A stretch of 64,000 bases of DNA from Scatosoma sp045613545 (GCA_045613545.1 JAZLBD010000016.1:20811-84810), one strand, 5' to 3'; positions 17,479 through 25,775 are shown, counted from the first letter of the stretch. Numbers and translations: made by a program. Notes: a model not told the origin generated them from the letters alone.

Positions 17479-18165
17479 ATGAAACACGGAAAAAAATATA
17501 ACGAAAGCGTAAAAGCATTCGATTTGAACAAAGTATACGAACCCAACGAAGCAGTGAACGTCGTGCTTGAAACGGCAAAGGCTAAATTCGACGAAACGAT
17601 CGAACTTCACGTTCGTCTCGGCGTTGACCCGCGTCAAGCAGACCAACAAGTTAGAGGCGTTCTCGTCCTTCCCAACGGTACGGGTAAAACGAAGAAAGTG
17701 CTCGTAATCGCAAAAGGCGCAAAGGCAGACGTGGCGCAAGCAGCTGGCGCAGACTACGTTGGCGCAGAAGAACTTATCGCAAAGATCCAAAACGACAACT
17801 GGTTCGATTTCGACGTTATGATCACCACCCCTGACATGATGGGTATGGTAGGTCGTATCGGTCGTATCCTCGGTCCCAAAGGCTTGATGCCTAACCCTAA
17901 ATCGGGTACGGTGACGATGGACGTTGAAAAGGCAATCGCGGAAGTCAAAGCTGGTAAAGTAGAATATAGACTGGACAAGACGGCTATCATCCACTGCCCG
18001 ATCGGCAAGAAGAGCTTCGGTGCAGAAAAGCTTGTGGAAAACTACACTGCATTGATCGACGCGATCGTAAAAGCGAAGCCTTCCACTGCAAAAGGTCAAT
18101 ACTTGAAGAGCATTTCCATCTCTTCGACGATGGGCCCCGGCGTCAAGGTAAGCACGAAAGCGTAA
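17479..18165 (+). CDS. rplA: 50S ribosomal protein L1
   Basis: 228 aa, usual length. Typical L1 stretches: NVVLETAKAKFDETIELHVRLGVDPRQADQQVRG, IAKIQNDNWFDFDVMITTPDMM, ILGPKGLMPNPKSGTV, and the C-terminal SISSTMGPGVKV. Forms the mobile L1 stalk at the E site. AGGAGG precedes the ATG. Confidence 0.98.
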   Translation: MKHGKKYNESVKAFDLNKVYEPNEAVNVVLETAKAKFDETIELHVRLGVDPRQADQQVRGVLVLPNGTGKTKKVLVIAKGAKADVAQAAGADYVGAEELIAKIQNDNWFDFDVMITTPDMMGMVGRIGRILGPKGLMPNPKSGTVTMDVEKAIAEVKAGKVEYRLDKTAIIHCPIGKKSFGAEKLVENYTALIDAIVKAKPSTAKGQYLKSISISSTMGPGVKVSTKA

Positions 18166-18200
18166 AGAAACGCAAAAATTAGGATAAAGTAGCGCAAAAT

Positions 18201-18252
18201 TCGTCAAAGACGTCAAAAATGCTTGACTGTCTTTGACGAGGCGTGCTATAAT
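18201..18252 (+). promoter_or_regulatory. Hairpin fused to the rplJL promoter
   Basis: Arms 18201-18211 and 18229-18239 are an 11-bp perfect inverted repeat; an inner 5-bp stem brings the total to 16 pairs with one bulge. TTGACT (18223-18228) lies in the inner right arm and TATAAT is at 18247-18252 (18-base spacer). The hairpin lacks a T tract but could weaken read-through from rplKA. Confidence 0.72.
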
Positions 18253-18273
18253 ACCATTGTTAAAAAGAAGTGA

Positions 18274-18362
18274 CCACAGAAAACGAGTACGAAAGTTTGA
18301 AGAGAAATCGCTCGTCGAGGTACAAGATAGCAATTCCGCACCGAAGGGTTGGTGCGCCTGTG
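18274..18362 (+). ncRNA. Ribosomal protein L10 leader
   Basis: CACAG (18275-18279) pairs with CTGTG (18358-18362) to close a structure with two internal stems, ACGAG with CTCGT, and GCACC with GGTGC (about 18338-18355). Position before rplJ, the GACCACAG start and the downstream terminator match the L10-leader family, to which L10(L12)4 binds to shut off its own operon. Confidence 0.75.
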
Positions 18363-18391
18363 TCTTATGCCGTGTGGTATAAGATTTTTTT
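18363..18391 (+). terminator. Attenuator of the rplJL operon
   Basis: Nine-base arms (18363-18371 and 18376-18384; one mismatched pair) with a GTGT loop and seven T, placed right after the L10 leader and 35 bases before rplJ. Confidence 0.85.
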
Positions 18392-18425
18392 ATTGTCAGG
18401 CGGAAACGCTTAAAGGAGGTTATTT

Positions 18426-18929
18426 ATGTCGGCGAATATTGAAGCAAAAAAGCAAATCGTTGAAGAGATTAAGGGAAAAATCACGGCAAGCAAATCGGTT
18501 GTGTTTGCAGACTACAACAAGCTCACCGTTTTGGAAGTGACGGCTCTTCGTAATCAATTCAAAGCAGCGAACTGCGAATACAAGGTGTATAAGAACACCC
18601 TCGTGAGAAAAGCGTTTAACGAACTCGGCGTGACCGATTTCGATAACGATCTGAACGGAACCACCGCAACTGTGTTCTGCGCAGACGAAACGAGCGGCGC
18701 AGCCGTTTTCGCAAAAGCAGTTAAGGCAGATCCCGCTTTAACGGAGAAGATTGTGCCCAAGTGCGCATATCTTGAAAACAAATATTTGGGGAAGGCAGAA
18801 GTTAAGGAGCTTTCCGCGATTCCTTCGAAAGAAGTGCTTATCGCAAAAATGCTCGGCTGTTTGCAATCGTCTATTTCCAAATTTGTTTACGTATTGGATA
18901 CTATCGCAAAAGCAAAAGAAGCAAACTAA
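18426..18929 (+). CDS. rplJ: 50S ribosomal protein L10
   Basis: 167 aa. N-terminal rRNA-binding domain includes VVEEIKGKITASKSVVFADY-like sequence (here starting at about residue 10), EVTALRNQFKAANCEYKVYKNTLVRKAF and the C-terminal helix SISKFVYVLDTIAKAKEAN that carries L7/L12 dimers. AGGAGG upstream. Autoregulated through the leader RNA described above. Confidence 0.97.
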   Translation: MSANIEAKKQIVEEIKGKITASKSVVFADYNKLTVLEVTALRNQFKAANCEYKVYKNTLVRKAFNELGVTDFDNDLNGTTATVFCADETSGAAVFAKAVKADPALTEKIVPKCAYLENKYLGKAEVKELSAIPSKEVLIAKMLGCLQSSISKFVYVLDTIAKAKEAN

Positions 18930-18973
18930 TCAAAAAAACTATCACTTAAAAAATTATCGGAGGAAATTAAATC

Positions 18974-19345
18974 ATGGATATTCAAAAACTTATTGAAGAC
19001 GTAAAAGCTATGTCCGTTCTCGAATTGAACGAACTCGTAAAAGCTCTTGAAGCAGAATTCGGCGTAAGCGCTGCTGCTCCCGTAGCTGCTGCTGGTGCTG
19101 CTGGTGCTGCTGAAGCTGCTCCCGCTGCAGAAGAAAAGACGGAATTTGACGTTGTACTCAAAGATATCGGTCCCAACAAGATCGCTATCATCAAAGTTGT
19201 ACGTGAAGCAACCGGTCTTGGCCTTGCAGACGCTAAGAAAGCAGTTGAATCTATGGGCGTTATCAAAGAAAACGCACCCAAGGCAGACGCAGAAGCTCTT
19301 GTTGCGAAGCTCAAAGAAAACGGCGCTACGGCTGAACTTAAATAA
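18974..19345 (+). CDS. rplL: 50S ribosomal protein L7/L12
   Basis: 123 aa. N-terminal dimerisation helices (KLIEDVKAMSVLELNELVKALE), Ala-rich hinge (about residues 36-52) and C-terminal factor-binding domain with EKTEFDVVL, NKIAIIKVVREATGLGLADAKKAVE. Recruits translation GTPases. GGAGG precedes the ATG. Ends the operon. Confidence 0.98.
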   Translation: MDIQKLIEDVKAMSVLELNELVKALEAEFGVSAAAPVAAAGAAGAAEAAPAAEEKTEFDVVLKDIGPNKIAIIKVVREATGLGLADAKKAVESMGVIKENAPKADAEALVAKLKENGATAELK

Positions 19346-19369
19346 TCTTAAAACCATCGCTTGACAAGC

Positions 19370-19404
19370 AAAGCCGATTTGAGTAAATTCTCAAATCGGC
19401 TTTT
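19370..19404 (+). terminator. Intrinsic terminator after rplL
   Basis: Fourteen-base arms with perfect pairing of GCCGATTTGAG to CTCAAATCGGC, six-base loop, T run. Confidence 0.92.
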
Positions 19405-19472
19405 CGCTTGAAGGGAAAAGCAGTTGAGCGCTTTTGAAATTATTTATTCTTTCACTTTTTCTTTGTTTTTAC

Positions 19473-19501
19473 TTGACATATCCGCAAAAAGGGACTATAA
19501 T
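19473..19501 (+). promoter_or_regulatory. Consensus sigma-A promoter
   Basis: TTGACA (19473-19478), 17-base spacer, TATAAT (19496-19501). Confidence 0.9.
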
Positions 19502-19526
19502 AAATGTAAGAGCAAGGAGGCTAAAT

Positions 19527-20114
19527 ATGGTTTGTGAAAGATGTGGCCGTCCCTTAACCGTGGGGTCGGACGTTTGTGAAAATTGCGGTATTGCATTGAC
19601 GCAAAAGCAACTCGAAGCGTTGGCGAAAGAAGAGGTGGTTGCTACTGCCGTAGAAGGAGTGGAACGCCGTTGTTCAGGTTGTGGAGAAATACTCAGCGAA
19701 AGCGCAAATTATTGCCCCAACTGTGGTAAAAAATATAGAAATCCTACGGACGTACAACCCGTAGAGGTAAAAAAGGAAGAAAAATTGTTCTTGGGGATCA
19801 ATTGGAACAAGGTCAATATTTGGGCCATTCTTTCGCTCGTGGTAGGGCTTGGTTTCCCTCTTTTGACGTTGTGGGGATTCTTCGATAAGATTTACGTAAA
19901 CGTATTTGGATTTATCTTGACGATTATTATCCCCGGCGTATTTACAATCCCCGGCATCGTGTTCGCTTGCATCGGTATGAAAAAGAGCGATACGCTCTAT
20001 GGACGCGGAGCAATCTTGTGCGTGTTCGTTGCAGCGCTTTGCTTCTTGCTTTTCCTCATCAACTTTATTTTGTTCAAAAACGATGCACTTCCCATTTTGA
20101 AGTCCCTCTTATAA
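19527..20114 (+). CDS. Double zinc-ribbon membrane protein of unknown function
   Basis: 195 aa. Two zinc ribbons at the N-terminus: CERC...CENC (residues 3-22) and CSGC...CPNC (about 51-70). The second half has three hydrophobic segments around residues 98-190, with a G-F-P-L-L-T-L-W pattern typical of small DUF4190-like membrane modules. Likely a membrane protein with cytoplasmic metal-binding fingers; partner and role unknown. Start chosen at the ATG following AAGGAGG. Own promoter and terminator, so a single-gene unit. Confidence 0.85.
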   Translation: MVCERCGRPLTVGSDVCENCGIALTQKQLEALAKEEVVATAVEGVERRCSGCGEILSESANYCPNCGKKYRNPTDVQPVEVKKEEKLFLGINWNKVNIWAILSLVVGLGFPLLTLWGFFDKIYVNVFGFILTIIIPGVFTIPGIVFACIGMKKSDTLYGRGAILCVFVAALCFLLFLINFILFKNDALPILKSLL

Positions 20115-20126
20115 AATTAGCCTATA

Positions 20127-20171
20127 AACGGCTGGCGTTGCTTGACAATGCTAGCCGTTTTTTGTTATAAT
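20127..20171 (+). promoter_or_regulatory. Terminator hairpin with embedded rsmA promoter
   Basis: Fourteen-bp stem (20127-20140 with 20146-20159, two G-T wobbles) and six T end the zinc-ribbon transcript. TTGACA at 20142-20147 lies in its loop and right arm; TATAAT at 20166-20171 follows with an 18-base spacer, only 9 bases before the rsmA ATG. Confidence 0.8.
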
Positions 20172-20180
20172 AAGCGTGTT

Positions 20181-21026
20181 ATGGAAGATTTACGTTCAAC
20201 CCTTATCAAACACGGGTTTCATTTCAAAAAACAGTTCGGGCAAAACTTTATTTCCGATAAAAACCTCCTCGCTTCCATCGTGGTGGCGTCGGGGGTGGAC
20301 GCACGTACCACCGTCGTAGAAATCGGTTGTGGGGCGGGGACGCTTACGCGTGCGATTGCGGAAAAGGCGAAAAAGGTGTATGCGTTCGATATCGATAAAG
20401 ATTTGCAACCCGTTCTTGCAGAAACCCTGAAAGGGCTGGAAAACGTAGAAGTCATCTTCCGTGATTTCAATAAAATAAACCTACGTGAATTGGAAGAAGA
20501 GATCGGACCTTACACCGTTGTTGCCAACTTGCCCTATTATATCACGACCCCACTTCTTACCAAGCTTTTGGAAGAAGGGGAAAAGGTGGAAGGCATTTCG
20601 ATTATGGTGCAAGAGGAGGTGGCTCGCCGCTTCTGCGCGAAAGAAAACACGGCGGATTACGGCGCGATCACGGCGGGGATCGCCTTAAAAGGTAGAGCGA
20701 AAATCGTTAAAAAAGTCCCTCGCACCCTCTTTTATCCGATGCCCAACGTCGATTCTGCCGTGGTGAAAATTGATTTCGACCGTGGCAGACTTCCCGTAAA
20801 GAGCGAAAAAATGTATCGAGAGACGGTGCGTTGCGCCTTTTTGAATCGTAGAAAAACGCTGGAGAACAACCTCGTCGGATCGTTTGGATTTACGCGCGAA
20901 GAGTCGAAAGAGATCTTGCGCCAAGCGGAGATCGACGAAAAAGCGAGAGGGGAAGTCCTCTCGCCTGAAAAATTCGCTCGTCTTTCTGATATTTTATTCG
21001 ACCACCCTAAAATGAAAAAATCGTAA
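20181..21026 (+). CDS. rsmA: 16S rRNA (adenine1518/1519-N6)-dimethyltransferase
   Basis: KsgA family, dimethylates two adenines in helix 45 of 16S rRNA. 281 aa. SAM motif VVEIGCGAGTLTRAI, motif IV NLPYYITTPLL and the C-terminal four-helix part with RRKTLENNL. FKKQFGQNFISD at the N-terminus is typical. The ATG at 20181 begins 9 bases after TATAAT and no Shine-Dalgarno is present, so the transcript is probably leaderless or nearly so. An upstream in-frame ATG at 20142 lies inside the promoter. Confidence 0.95.
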   Translation: MEDLRSTLIKHGFHFKKQFGQNFISDKNLLASIVVASGVDARTTVVEIGCGAGTLTRAIAEKAKKVYAFDIDKDLQPVLAETLKGLENVEVIFRDFNKINLRELEEEIGPYTVVANLPYYITTPLLTKLLEEGEKVEGISIMVQEEVARRFCAKENTADYGAITAGIALKGRAKIVKKVPRTLFYPMPNVDSAVVKIDFDRGRLPVKSEKMYRETVRCAFLNRRKTLENNLVGSFGFTREESKEILRQAEIDEKARGEVLSPEKFARLSDILFDHPKMKKS

Positions 21027-21032
21027 AAAGAT

Positions 21033-21061
21033 ACCTCGTACACCTATACCGTGTACGAGGT
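21033..21061. terminator. Bidirectional hairpin between rsmA and the PAP2 gene
   Basis: Perfect 11-bp arms (21033-21043 and 21051-21061). T-rich sequence lies on both sides, so it can serve both converging genes. Confidence 0.75.
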
Positions 21062-21069
21062 GAATTTTA

Positions 21070-21573
21070 TTAGAGGAACGCCCAAACGCCGGAAACCACG
21101 CCGATGAGCGCGCCGACGAATAGGTCGGAAGGGTAATGCAATCCGCAAAGATAACGGGTGTAGCTCATTCCAAGGCTCAAAAGAATGGTGACGACGCCGA
21201 GGACGGGGAAAAACGCGAGCAGGGTTGTGCCGATTCCAAAACCGCTCGTTGCGTGCCGTGAGGGGAAAGACCGCCCCTTCGTGCTTTTTTTAAGCAAAGG
21301 CTCGATTCCGTTCTCATACGGGCGAGAGCGGTTGATCGTCATTCGCAAAACCGAACAGACGAGAAAACCGCTAAGCGGTAAAACGGCAAGTTTCAAACTG
21401 CTCCAAGAAAAGGCGTTCGCCCTCGCAAAGACGATGCCGAGCGACGTAAGATAAAGCCCCGTGAGCGCAAGCGCGCTTCCGATATGAAAAATGAGCATAA
21501 TTTTTTTTAGCAAAGGGCGTTTTTTGAAAAAATCAATTTGTTTTTGCAAGGTTTTTTTGTAAAATTCGTTCAT
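21070..21573 (-). CDS. PAP2-family membrane phosphatase
   Basis: 167 aa, four to five membrane helices. The three phosphatase motifs are present: KxxxxxxRP as NRSRPYENG, then the PSRH motif (SFPSRHATSGFG), and SxxRxxxxxHxxxD as SYTRYLCGLHYPSD. Substrates of the family are lipid pyrophosphates such as undecaprenyl pyrophosphate or phosphatidic acid; which one is not evident. Start set at MNEFYKK because a sigma-A promoter ends 6 bases upstream and leaves no room for the earlier in-frame ATG. Probably a leaderless transcript. Confidence 0.9.
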   Translation of the reverse strand: MNEFYKKTLQKQIDFFKKRPLLKKIMLIFHIGSALALTGLYLTSLGIVFARANAFSWSSLKLAVLPLSGFLVCSVLRMTINRSRPYENGIEPLLKKSTKGRSFPSRHATSGFGIGTTLLAFFPVLGVVTILLSLGMSYTRYLCGLHYPSDLFVGALIGVVSGVWAFL

Positions 21574-21579
21574 AGGGAT

Positions 21580-21608
21580 ATTATAGCACAAACGAATGAA
21601 AAGAGCAA
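21580..21608 (-). promoter_or_regulatory. Promoter of the PAP2 gene, abutting the start codon
   Basis: Minus strand TTGCTC (21603-21608), 17-base spacer, TATAAT (21580-21585), then six bases and ATG. No ribosome-binding site fits between. Confidence 0.75.
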
Positions 21609-21630
21609 CGGTTTAAGGGAACAAAAGCGA

Positions 21631-21659
21631 TTGACAAATACAACCGATTGGGGTATAAT
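21631..21659 (+). promoter_or_regulatory. Consensus sigma-A promoter for cysteine desulfurase
   Basis: TTGACA (21631-21636), 17-base spacer, TATAAT (21654-21659). Confidence 0.92.
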
Positions 21660-21686
21660 AAACGAAAACGAAAGGAGGAATTTACG

Positions 21687-22832
21687 TTGAAAGGGATTTA
21701 TTTGGATTACGCCTCGACCACACCGCTTGACGGCGAAGTGCTCGAAGCGATGACGCCTTATCTTACGAGCGAGTTCGGAAACGCCGATTCGTTGCATTCC
21801 TTCGGTCGTAAAACGATGTCCGCCATAGATAAAGCAAGGGATATGCTTGCGGAAGACTTAGGCGTTTCGCCGAGTGAAATCTATTTCACTTCGGGGGGAA
21901 CGGAAAGCGACAACTGGGCGATCTTTGGGCTTGCGCGTGCGCAAAAAGAGGTAGGAAAAACGCACGTCGTCGTGTCGTCTATCGAACATCACGCCGTCCT
22001 TTCCGCTGTGGAAGAATTGGAAAGAGAAGGCTTTTCCGTCACGTACGTAGACCCGAATAAGCGGGGTATGGTCGAGCCGAACGCCTTTTTAGAGGCGATA
22101 AGACAAGACACGGGGCTCGTTGCCGTGATGCACGCAAACAACGAAACCGGCGTTTTGCAACCGGTGGAAGAGATTGCAAAACTGACGAAAGAAAAGGGGA
22201 TCGTCTTTTTCTCCGACTGTGTACAGTCCGCGCCGTACGTAGCGTTAAAACCGAGGGAGATGGGGGTGGACGCCCTCTCGATTTCCGCGCATAAGTTTTA
22301 CGGCCCGAAAGGGATCGGCGCGTTGTACGTGAAAAAAGGGGTAAAAATAAAAAATTTGCATTTTGGTGGGGAGCAGGAGCGTGGCAAACGCGGTGGAACG
22401 TTGCCCACTGCCTCGATCGTGGGGCTGGCGCACGCCTATCGTAAATCCTGTCTCCATCGAGAGGTAAACAACCAGGCGATTGCTTCTGCTAGGCTCGCTT
22501 TTGAAAAAGTTTTGTTGGGAAGCGGTTTGCAAGTGACGGTCAACGGCGAGGGGAATAAGATTCCGTCCGTTTTGAACGTGCAACTTTACGGGGTGCACAA
22601 CACGAGTTTTTTATCGAAAATGGACTTAGAGGGGGTGGCGCTTTCCGCTGGGGCTGCGTGCGCGAGCGCATCGCTAAAGCCGAGTGAAACCCTCCTTTCG
22701 ATGGGGCTAACCGAAGCGGAGGCAAGTGAGAGTGTGCGGTTTTCTTTTGGCAAGCACACGACGGTTTTGGAGGCGGAAGAGGCGGCGAGGATTGCCGTCC
22801 GCGTGATAAAAGGGTTTGGGGACGAGGCGTAA
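21687..22832 (+). CDS. Cysteine desulfurase (NifS/IscS family)
   Basis: PLP enzyme that takes sulfur from cysteine for Fe-S clusters or thio-modified tRNA. 381 aa. N-terminal IYLDYASTTPLDGEVL; TSGGTESDNWAI; HHAVL; the PLP lysine in SAHKFYGPKGIGALY; catalytic Cys in SAGAACASASLKPS. Starts with TTG preceded by AAGGAGG, clearer than any nearby ATG. No scaffold gene (nifU/iscU) or thiI is adjacent; a ferredoxin gene follows after about 100 bases. Confidence 0.94.
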   Translation: MKGIYLDYASTTPLDGEVLEAMTPYLTSEFGNADSLHSFGRKTMSAIDKARDMLAEDLGVSPSEIYFTSGGTESDNWAIFGLARAQKEVGKTHVVVSSIEHHAVLSAVEELEREGFSVTYVDPNKRGMVEPNAFLEAIRQDTGLVAVMHANNETGVLQPVEEIAKLTKEKGIVFFSDCVQSAPYVALKPREMGVDALSISAHKFYGPKGIGALYVKKGVKIKNLHFGGEQERGKRGGTLPTASIVGLAHAYRKSCLHREVNNQAIASARLAFEKVLLGSGLQVTVNGEGNKIPSVLNVQLYGVHNTSFLSKMDLEGVALSAGAACASASLKPSETLLSMGLTEAEASESVRFSFGKHTTVLEAEEAARIAVRVIKGFGDEA

Positions 22833-22875
22833 GCAAAAAAAATTGTAAAAAAAGAGAAAAAACCCTGCGTAGTTC

Positions 22876-22904
22876 TTTACTAATCGAAAAAAATATGTTA
22901 TAAT
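22876..22904 (+). promoter_or_regulatory. Ferredoxin promoter
   Basis: TTTACT (22876-22881), 17-base spacer, TATAAT (22899-22904) with the extended TGnTATAAT form. Confidence 0.75.
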
Positions 22905-22936
22905 ACACATATAGAAAATGCATGGAGGTCACGATC

Positions 22937-23110
22937 ATGGCACATAAAATTACCGAAGAATGTTTGGCTTGCGGCGCTTGCGCTGATGCTTGTCCCGTAA
23001 ACGCAATCGCGCTTGGCGACAATGGCATCTACGTTATCGACGCTGAAACCTGTATCGACTGCGGCGCTTGTGAAGATGGATGCCCCGTTGGTGCAATTAA
23101 AGCAGAATAA
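22937..23110 (+). CDS. 2[4Fe-4S] ferredoxin
   Basis: 57-aa clostridial-type ferredoxin, a soluble low-potential electron carrier. Both cluster motifs are complete: CLACGACADACP and CIDCGACEDGCP (C-x2-C-x2-C-x3-C-P). Start set by GGAGG 8 bases upstream. Single gene with its own promoter and terminator. Presence fits an anaerobic metabolism. Confidence 0.96.
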   Translation: MAHKITEECLACGACADACPVNAIALGDNGIYVIDAETCIDCGACEDGCPVGAIKAE

Positions 23111-23129
23111 TTCACAGACCAAAAGCGAA

Positions 23130-23164
23130 AAAGGTGCGGAGAGTAAGAACCGCACCTTTTTTCC
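23130..23164 (+). terminator. Intrinsic terminator after ferredoxin
   Basis: Ten-base arms AAAGGTGCGG (23130-23139) and CCGCACCTTT (from 23150) with six T. Confidence 0.9.
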
Positions 23165-23178
23165 TAAAAGGGGGATTT

Positions 23179-23853
23179 ATGCAACTTTCCGAGTTTGAAG
23201 TCGTGGAAGATATGCTCATCGACAATCTAAAAATCGTACAAGATACGAGGCTGTATCGGTTTACCTCCGATTCAGTCTTGCTCTCGCGTTTTGCGGAGGA
23301 TAGAAAGGGAGAAATTGCCGATTTTTGTTCGGGGAGCGGAATTGTCGCGTTTCATTATCACGCTTTGCATAAGGGACGTTCTTACGTCCTTTTCGAGATG
23401 CAGAAAGACCTTTGCAATCTTGCCCAAAAGACGATAGAACTCAATGGATTTGACAATTTCACGGTGGAAAACGTCAAACTGCAAGAGATTCCCGAAAAAT
23501 ACGTGGAAAAATTCTCGCTGATTTTGTGTAATCCACCCTATGAAAGAGGGGGGCTGGAAAACGATTGCTACGAAAAAGCGGTATGCCGAAAGGAAATTAC
23601 GCTGACCCTTGCCGAGATCGCCAAAGCGGTGAAAAAATGTCTTTGCTTCGGCGGACGGCTTTGTATGGTACATCGCGCAGATCGGCTTGCCGAAGTGTGC
23701 TATACGCTCAAAAAAGAAAATTTAGAAGTGAAAAAATTGCAATTCGTCAAGGGCAAAGAGGGGGATACCCCCTACCTCGTACTGATCGAGGCGGTGAAAG
23801 GCGGAAAACCCGCCGTCAAAATTTTGCCAGATTGCATCAATCAAAGAGGATAA
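23179..23853 (+). CDS. tRNA1(Val) (adenine37-N6)-methyltransferase-like protein (YabB/TrmN6)
   Basis: 224 aa. Class I SAM methyltransferase: IADFCSGSGIVAFHYHA is motif I, LILCNPPYERGG is the N6-adenine NPPY motif. The N-terminal TRLYRFTSDSVLLSRFA stretch is typical of YabB/YfiC. In Bacillota this gene sits next to rsmI, as here (3 bases apart). Start at 23179 follows AGGGGGAT. The exact tRNA target is inferred from the family. Confidence 0.88.
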   Translation: MQLSEFEVVEDMLIDNLKIVQDTRLYRFTSDSVLLSRFAEDRKGEIADFCSGSGIVAFHYHALHKGRSYVLFEMQKDLCNLAQKTIELNGFDNFTVENVKLQEIPEKYVEKFSLILCNPPYERGGLENDCYEKAVCRKEITLTLAEIAKAVKKCLCFGGRLCMVHRADRLAEVCYTLKKENLEVKKLQFVKGKEGDTPYLVLIEAVKGGKPAVKILPDCINQRG

Positions 23854-23856
23854 GGT

Positions 23857-24660
23857 ATGGTAAGTTTTGTTGCGACCCCGATAGGGAATTTGAAAGATAT
23901 CACTTTCCGTGCGATCGAAACGCTGAAAGAGGCGGACGTCGTCTTTTGCGAGGATACCCGTCACACTTTGAAACTGCTCACGGCGTACGATATTAAAAAA
24001 CCGCTACAATCCTGCCATAAATTCAACGAGCGGACGGTGGCGGAGCGGATTTTGGAAGAATCAAGAGCAGGAAAAAAGGTGGCGATCGTTTCCGACGCGG
24101 GGACTCCCGTCGTGTCCGATCCCGGCAATATCGTTTGTCAAGTTTTGCAAGAAGCGGGCGAGAAATATACGATCGTTCCGGGCGCGTGCGCCTTTATCTC
24201 CGCGCTCGTTTTGTCTGCGTTGCCCGCAGACAGGTTCGCGTTTATCGGGTTTTTGCCCGAAAAGAAAAAGGATAAAATCGAACTTCTTGAAAGATATAAA
24301 TCGGTAGCTTGTACCCTCGCTTTCCACGTCGCGCCTCAGGACGTCGATAAGGACGTTTCGGCGATGTACGAAGTGTTTGGCGAAAGACGGGCGTGCGCGG
24401 TGCGTGAAATTACGAAAATCCATGAAGAGAGCATCCCTTTCCGTTTATCCGAAGGGCTCGTAGGCGAGAAGCGCGGGGAATACGTTCTTTTGGTCGAGGG
24501 GTGTCCGTTGCTGGAAAACCCGCTCAACGCGCTCTCCGAAAAGGAACATATTTTGCATTATATGAACGAGGGATATAATAAAAAGGACGCCCTCAAAAAG
24601 GTAGCGAAAGACCGTGGTGTGTCTAAATCGAGTCTGTATTCGTTTGCCATTGATTTATGA
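23857..24660 (+). CDS. rsmI: 16S rRNA (cytidine1402-2'-O)-methyltransferase
   Basis: 267 aa, tetrapyrrole-methylase fold. Typical stretches: SFVATPIGNLKDITFRA, EDTRHTLKLL, VAIVSDAGTPVVSDPG, VPGACAFISALVLS, GFLPEKKK. Methylates the ribose of C1402 in the decoding centre. Its stop codon touches the stop codon of the convergent spmB gene, both inside one TGATCA. Confidence 0.96.
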   Translation: MVSFVATPIGNLKDITFRAIETLKEADVVFCEDTRHTLKLLTAYDIKKPLQSCHKFNERTVAERILEESRAGKKVAIVSDAGTPVVSDPGNIVCQVLQEAGEKYTIVPGACAFISALVLSALPADRFAFIGFLPEKKKDKIELLERYKSVACTLAFHVAPQDVDKDVSAMYEVFGERRACAVREITKIHEESIPFRLSEGLVGEKRGEYVLLVEGCPLLENPLNALSEKEHILHYMNEGYNKKDALKKVAKDRGVSKSSLYSFAIDL

Positions 24661-25176
24661 TCACATCATACGGCACAAAAAACAAGCCGTGATCACGGAA
24701 ACGAAATAGACGATAAGGGAAATGAGGAGGGCTTTCGTCATTTTGCGCTCTTTCGTTCCTGCAAAATACACCGCTCCTATATAAAAGACCGTATCTGTCG
24801 TTCCGTGCAAGACGCACGCCGTTCGCGCGATATACGAATCGGCGCCGTAGGTTTCGACGATACGAGCGAGCTCCGCCGTACTGCCCGACCCCGACAGCGG
24901 TTTCAAAAGGACGAGCTCGGCGATTTCTTCGGGGATTCCCGCCCACTCTAAAACGGGCGAGATCCAACTTATGATTTTCGCTTCTAAACCGCTATACGTA
25001 AACAGTTTGGAAAGCATCATTACGGTGGCGATATACGGAAAAATAGAAAGAACCAAAGGGATCGCCCCTTTCACCCCCTCGGCAAACGTGTCGTAGAGGG
25101 GAATTTTTTTTAGGATCGCCAAAAGGAACGTGACGAGAAACAAAAGGGGTATTACAAAAGCAAAAATACCGATCAT
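24661..25176 (-). CDS. spmB: Spore maturation protein B
   Basis: 171 aa, gate-domain membrane protein with about five helices. Marker stretches: FAEGVKGAIPLVLSIFPYIATVMM and LLKPLSGSGSTAELARIVETYGADS. With SpmA it is needed for proper spore core dehydration in Bacillus and Clostridium. It overlaps spmA by 4 bases, a translationally coupled pair. Confidence 0.94.
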   Translation of the reverse strand: MIGIFAFVIPLLFLVTFLLAILKKIPLYDTFAEGVKGAIPLVLSIFPYIATVMMLSKLFTYSGLEAKIISWISPVLEWAGIPEEIAELVLLKPLSGSGSTAELARIVETYGADSYIARTACVLHGTTDTVFYIGAVYFAGTKERKMTKALLISLIVYFVSVITACFLCRMM

Positions 25177-25775
25177 CTCGCACCTGCCCTGCCCATTCTT
25201 CGGGGTTGATAGGAAATCCTCGTCCGTTTTTTACGCGCAAATAAAAAAGTTAGGCAAACGCCGAGGAACGTAGAAAGAATCGTGGAAAGTAAACACGGCA
25301 AAAAAATATCCGATGGTGCGACGCTTTGCAAACTTGCGCGCAAAGTGATGACGGACGAGGGTATGAGTTGTAAGGACCCGGCGTTCAAAACAAACAGCAT
25401 CGTGAGTGCAAACTCGCTATCCTTTTCCTCTTTCAAGCGTTCCACCGCCGTGATGCCGTAAGGGGTGGCGGCGTTGCCAAGTCCCAAAAGGTTAGCGGAC
25501 AAATTCATACTCACCGCCTCTACGCTCTCTTCCCCTTCGATACGGAAGAGTTTTTTTACGATCGGTCGGAAGAGTCGCGCGATTTTTTTAGCAACGCCTA
25601 ATTTTTCCCACACCCGCATCAGCCCCAACCAAATGCAGTAGGAGGCGAGGATGGCGACGGATAGCGTTCCGGCACCGCTAGCGCCCTCGAGGAGAATGGA
25701 CAAAAAGTGGTCGGGGGATAAAAAGAGCAACACGCAAAGCGAAAATAGGAAAAGAATGGAGAAAATAGCGTTCAT
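25173..25775 (-). CDS. spmA: Spore maturation protein A
   Basis: 200 aa, membrane protein of the same gate family. Contains ESVEAVSMNLSANLLGLGNAATPYGITAVERL, the diagnostic central stretch. First gene of spmAB. ATG lies 6 bases after a TATAAT, so the transcript may be leaderless; no ribosome site fits. In B. subtilis this pair belongs to a sigma-E operon with dacB; no dacB is next to it here. Confidence 0.94.
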   Translation of the reverse strand: MNAIFSILFLFSLCVLLFLSPDHFLSILLEGASGAGTLSVAILASYCIWLGLMRVWEKLGVAKKIARLFRPIVKKLFRIEGEESVEAVSMNLSANLLGLGNAATPYGITAVERLKEEKDSEFALTMLFVLNAGSLQLIPSSVITLRASLQSVAPSDIFLPCLLSTILSTFLGVCLTFLFARKKRTRISYQPRRMGRAGAR

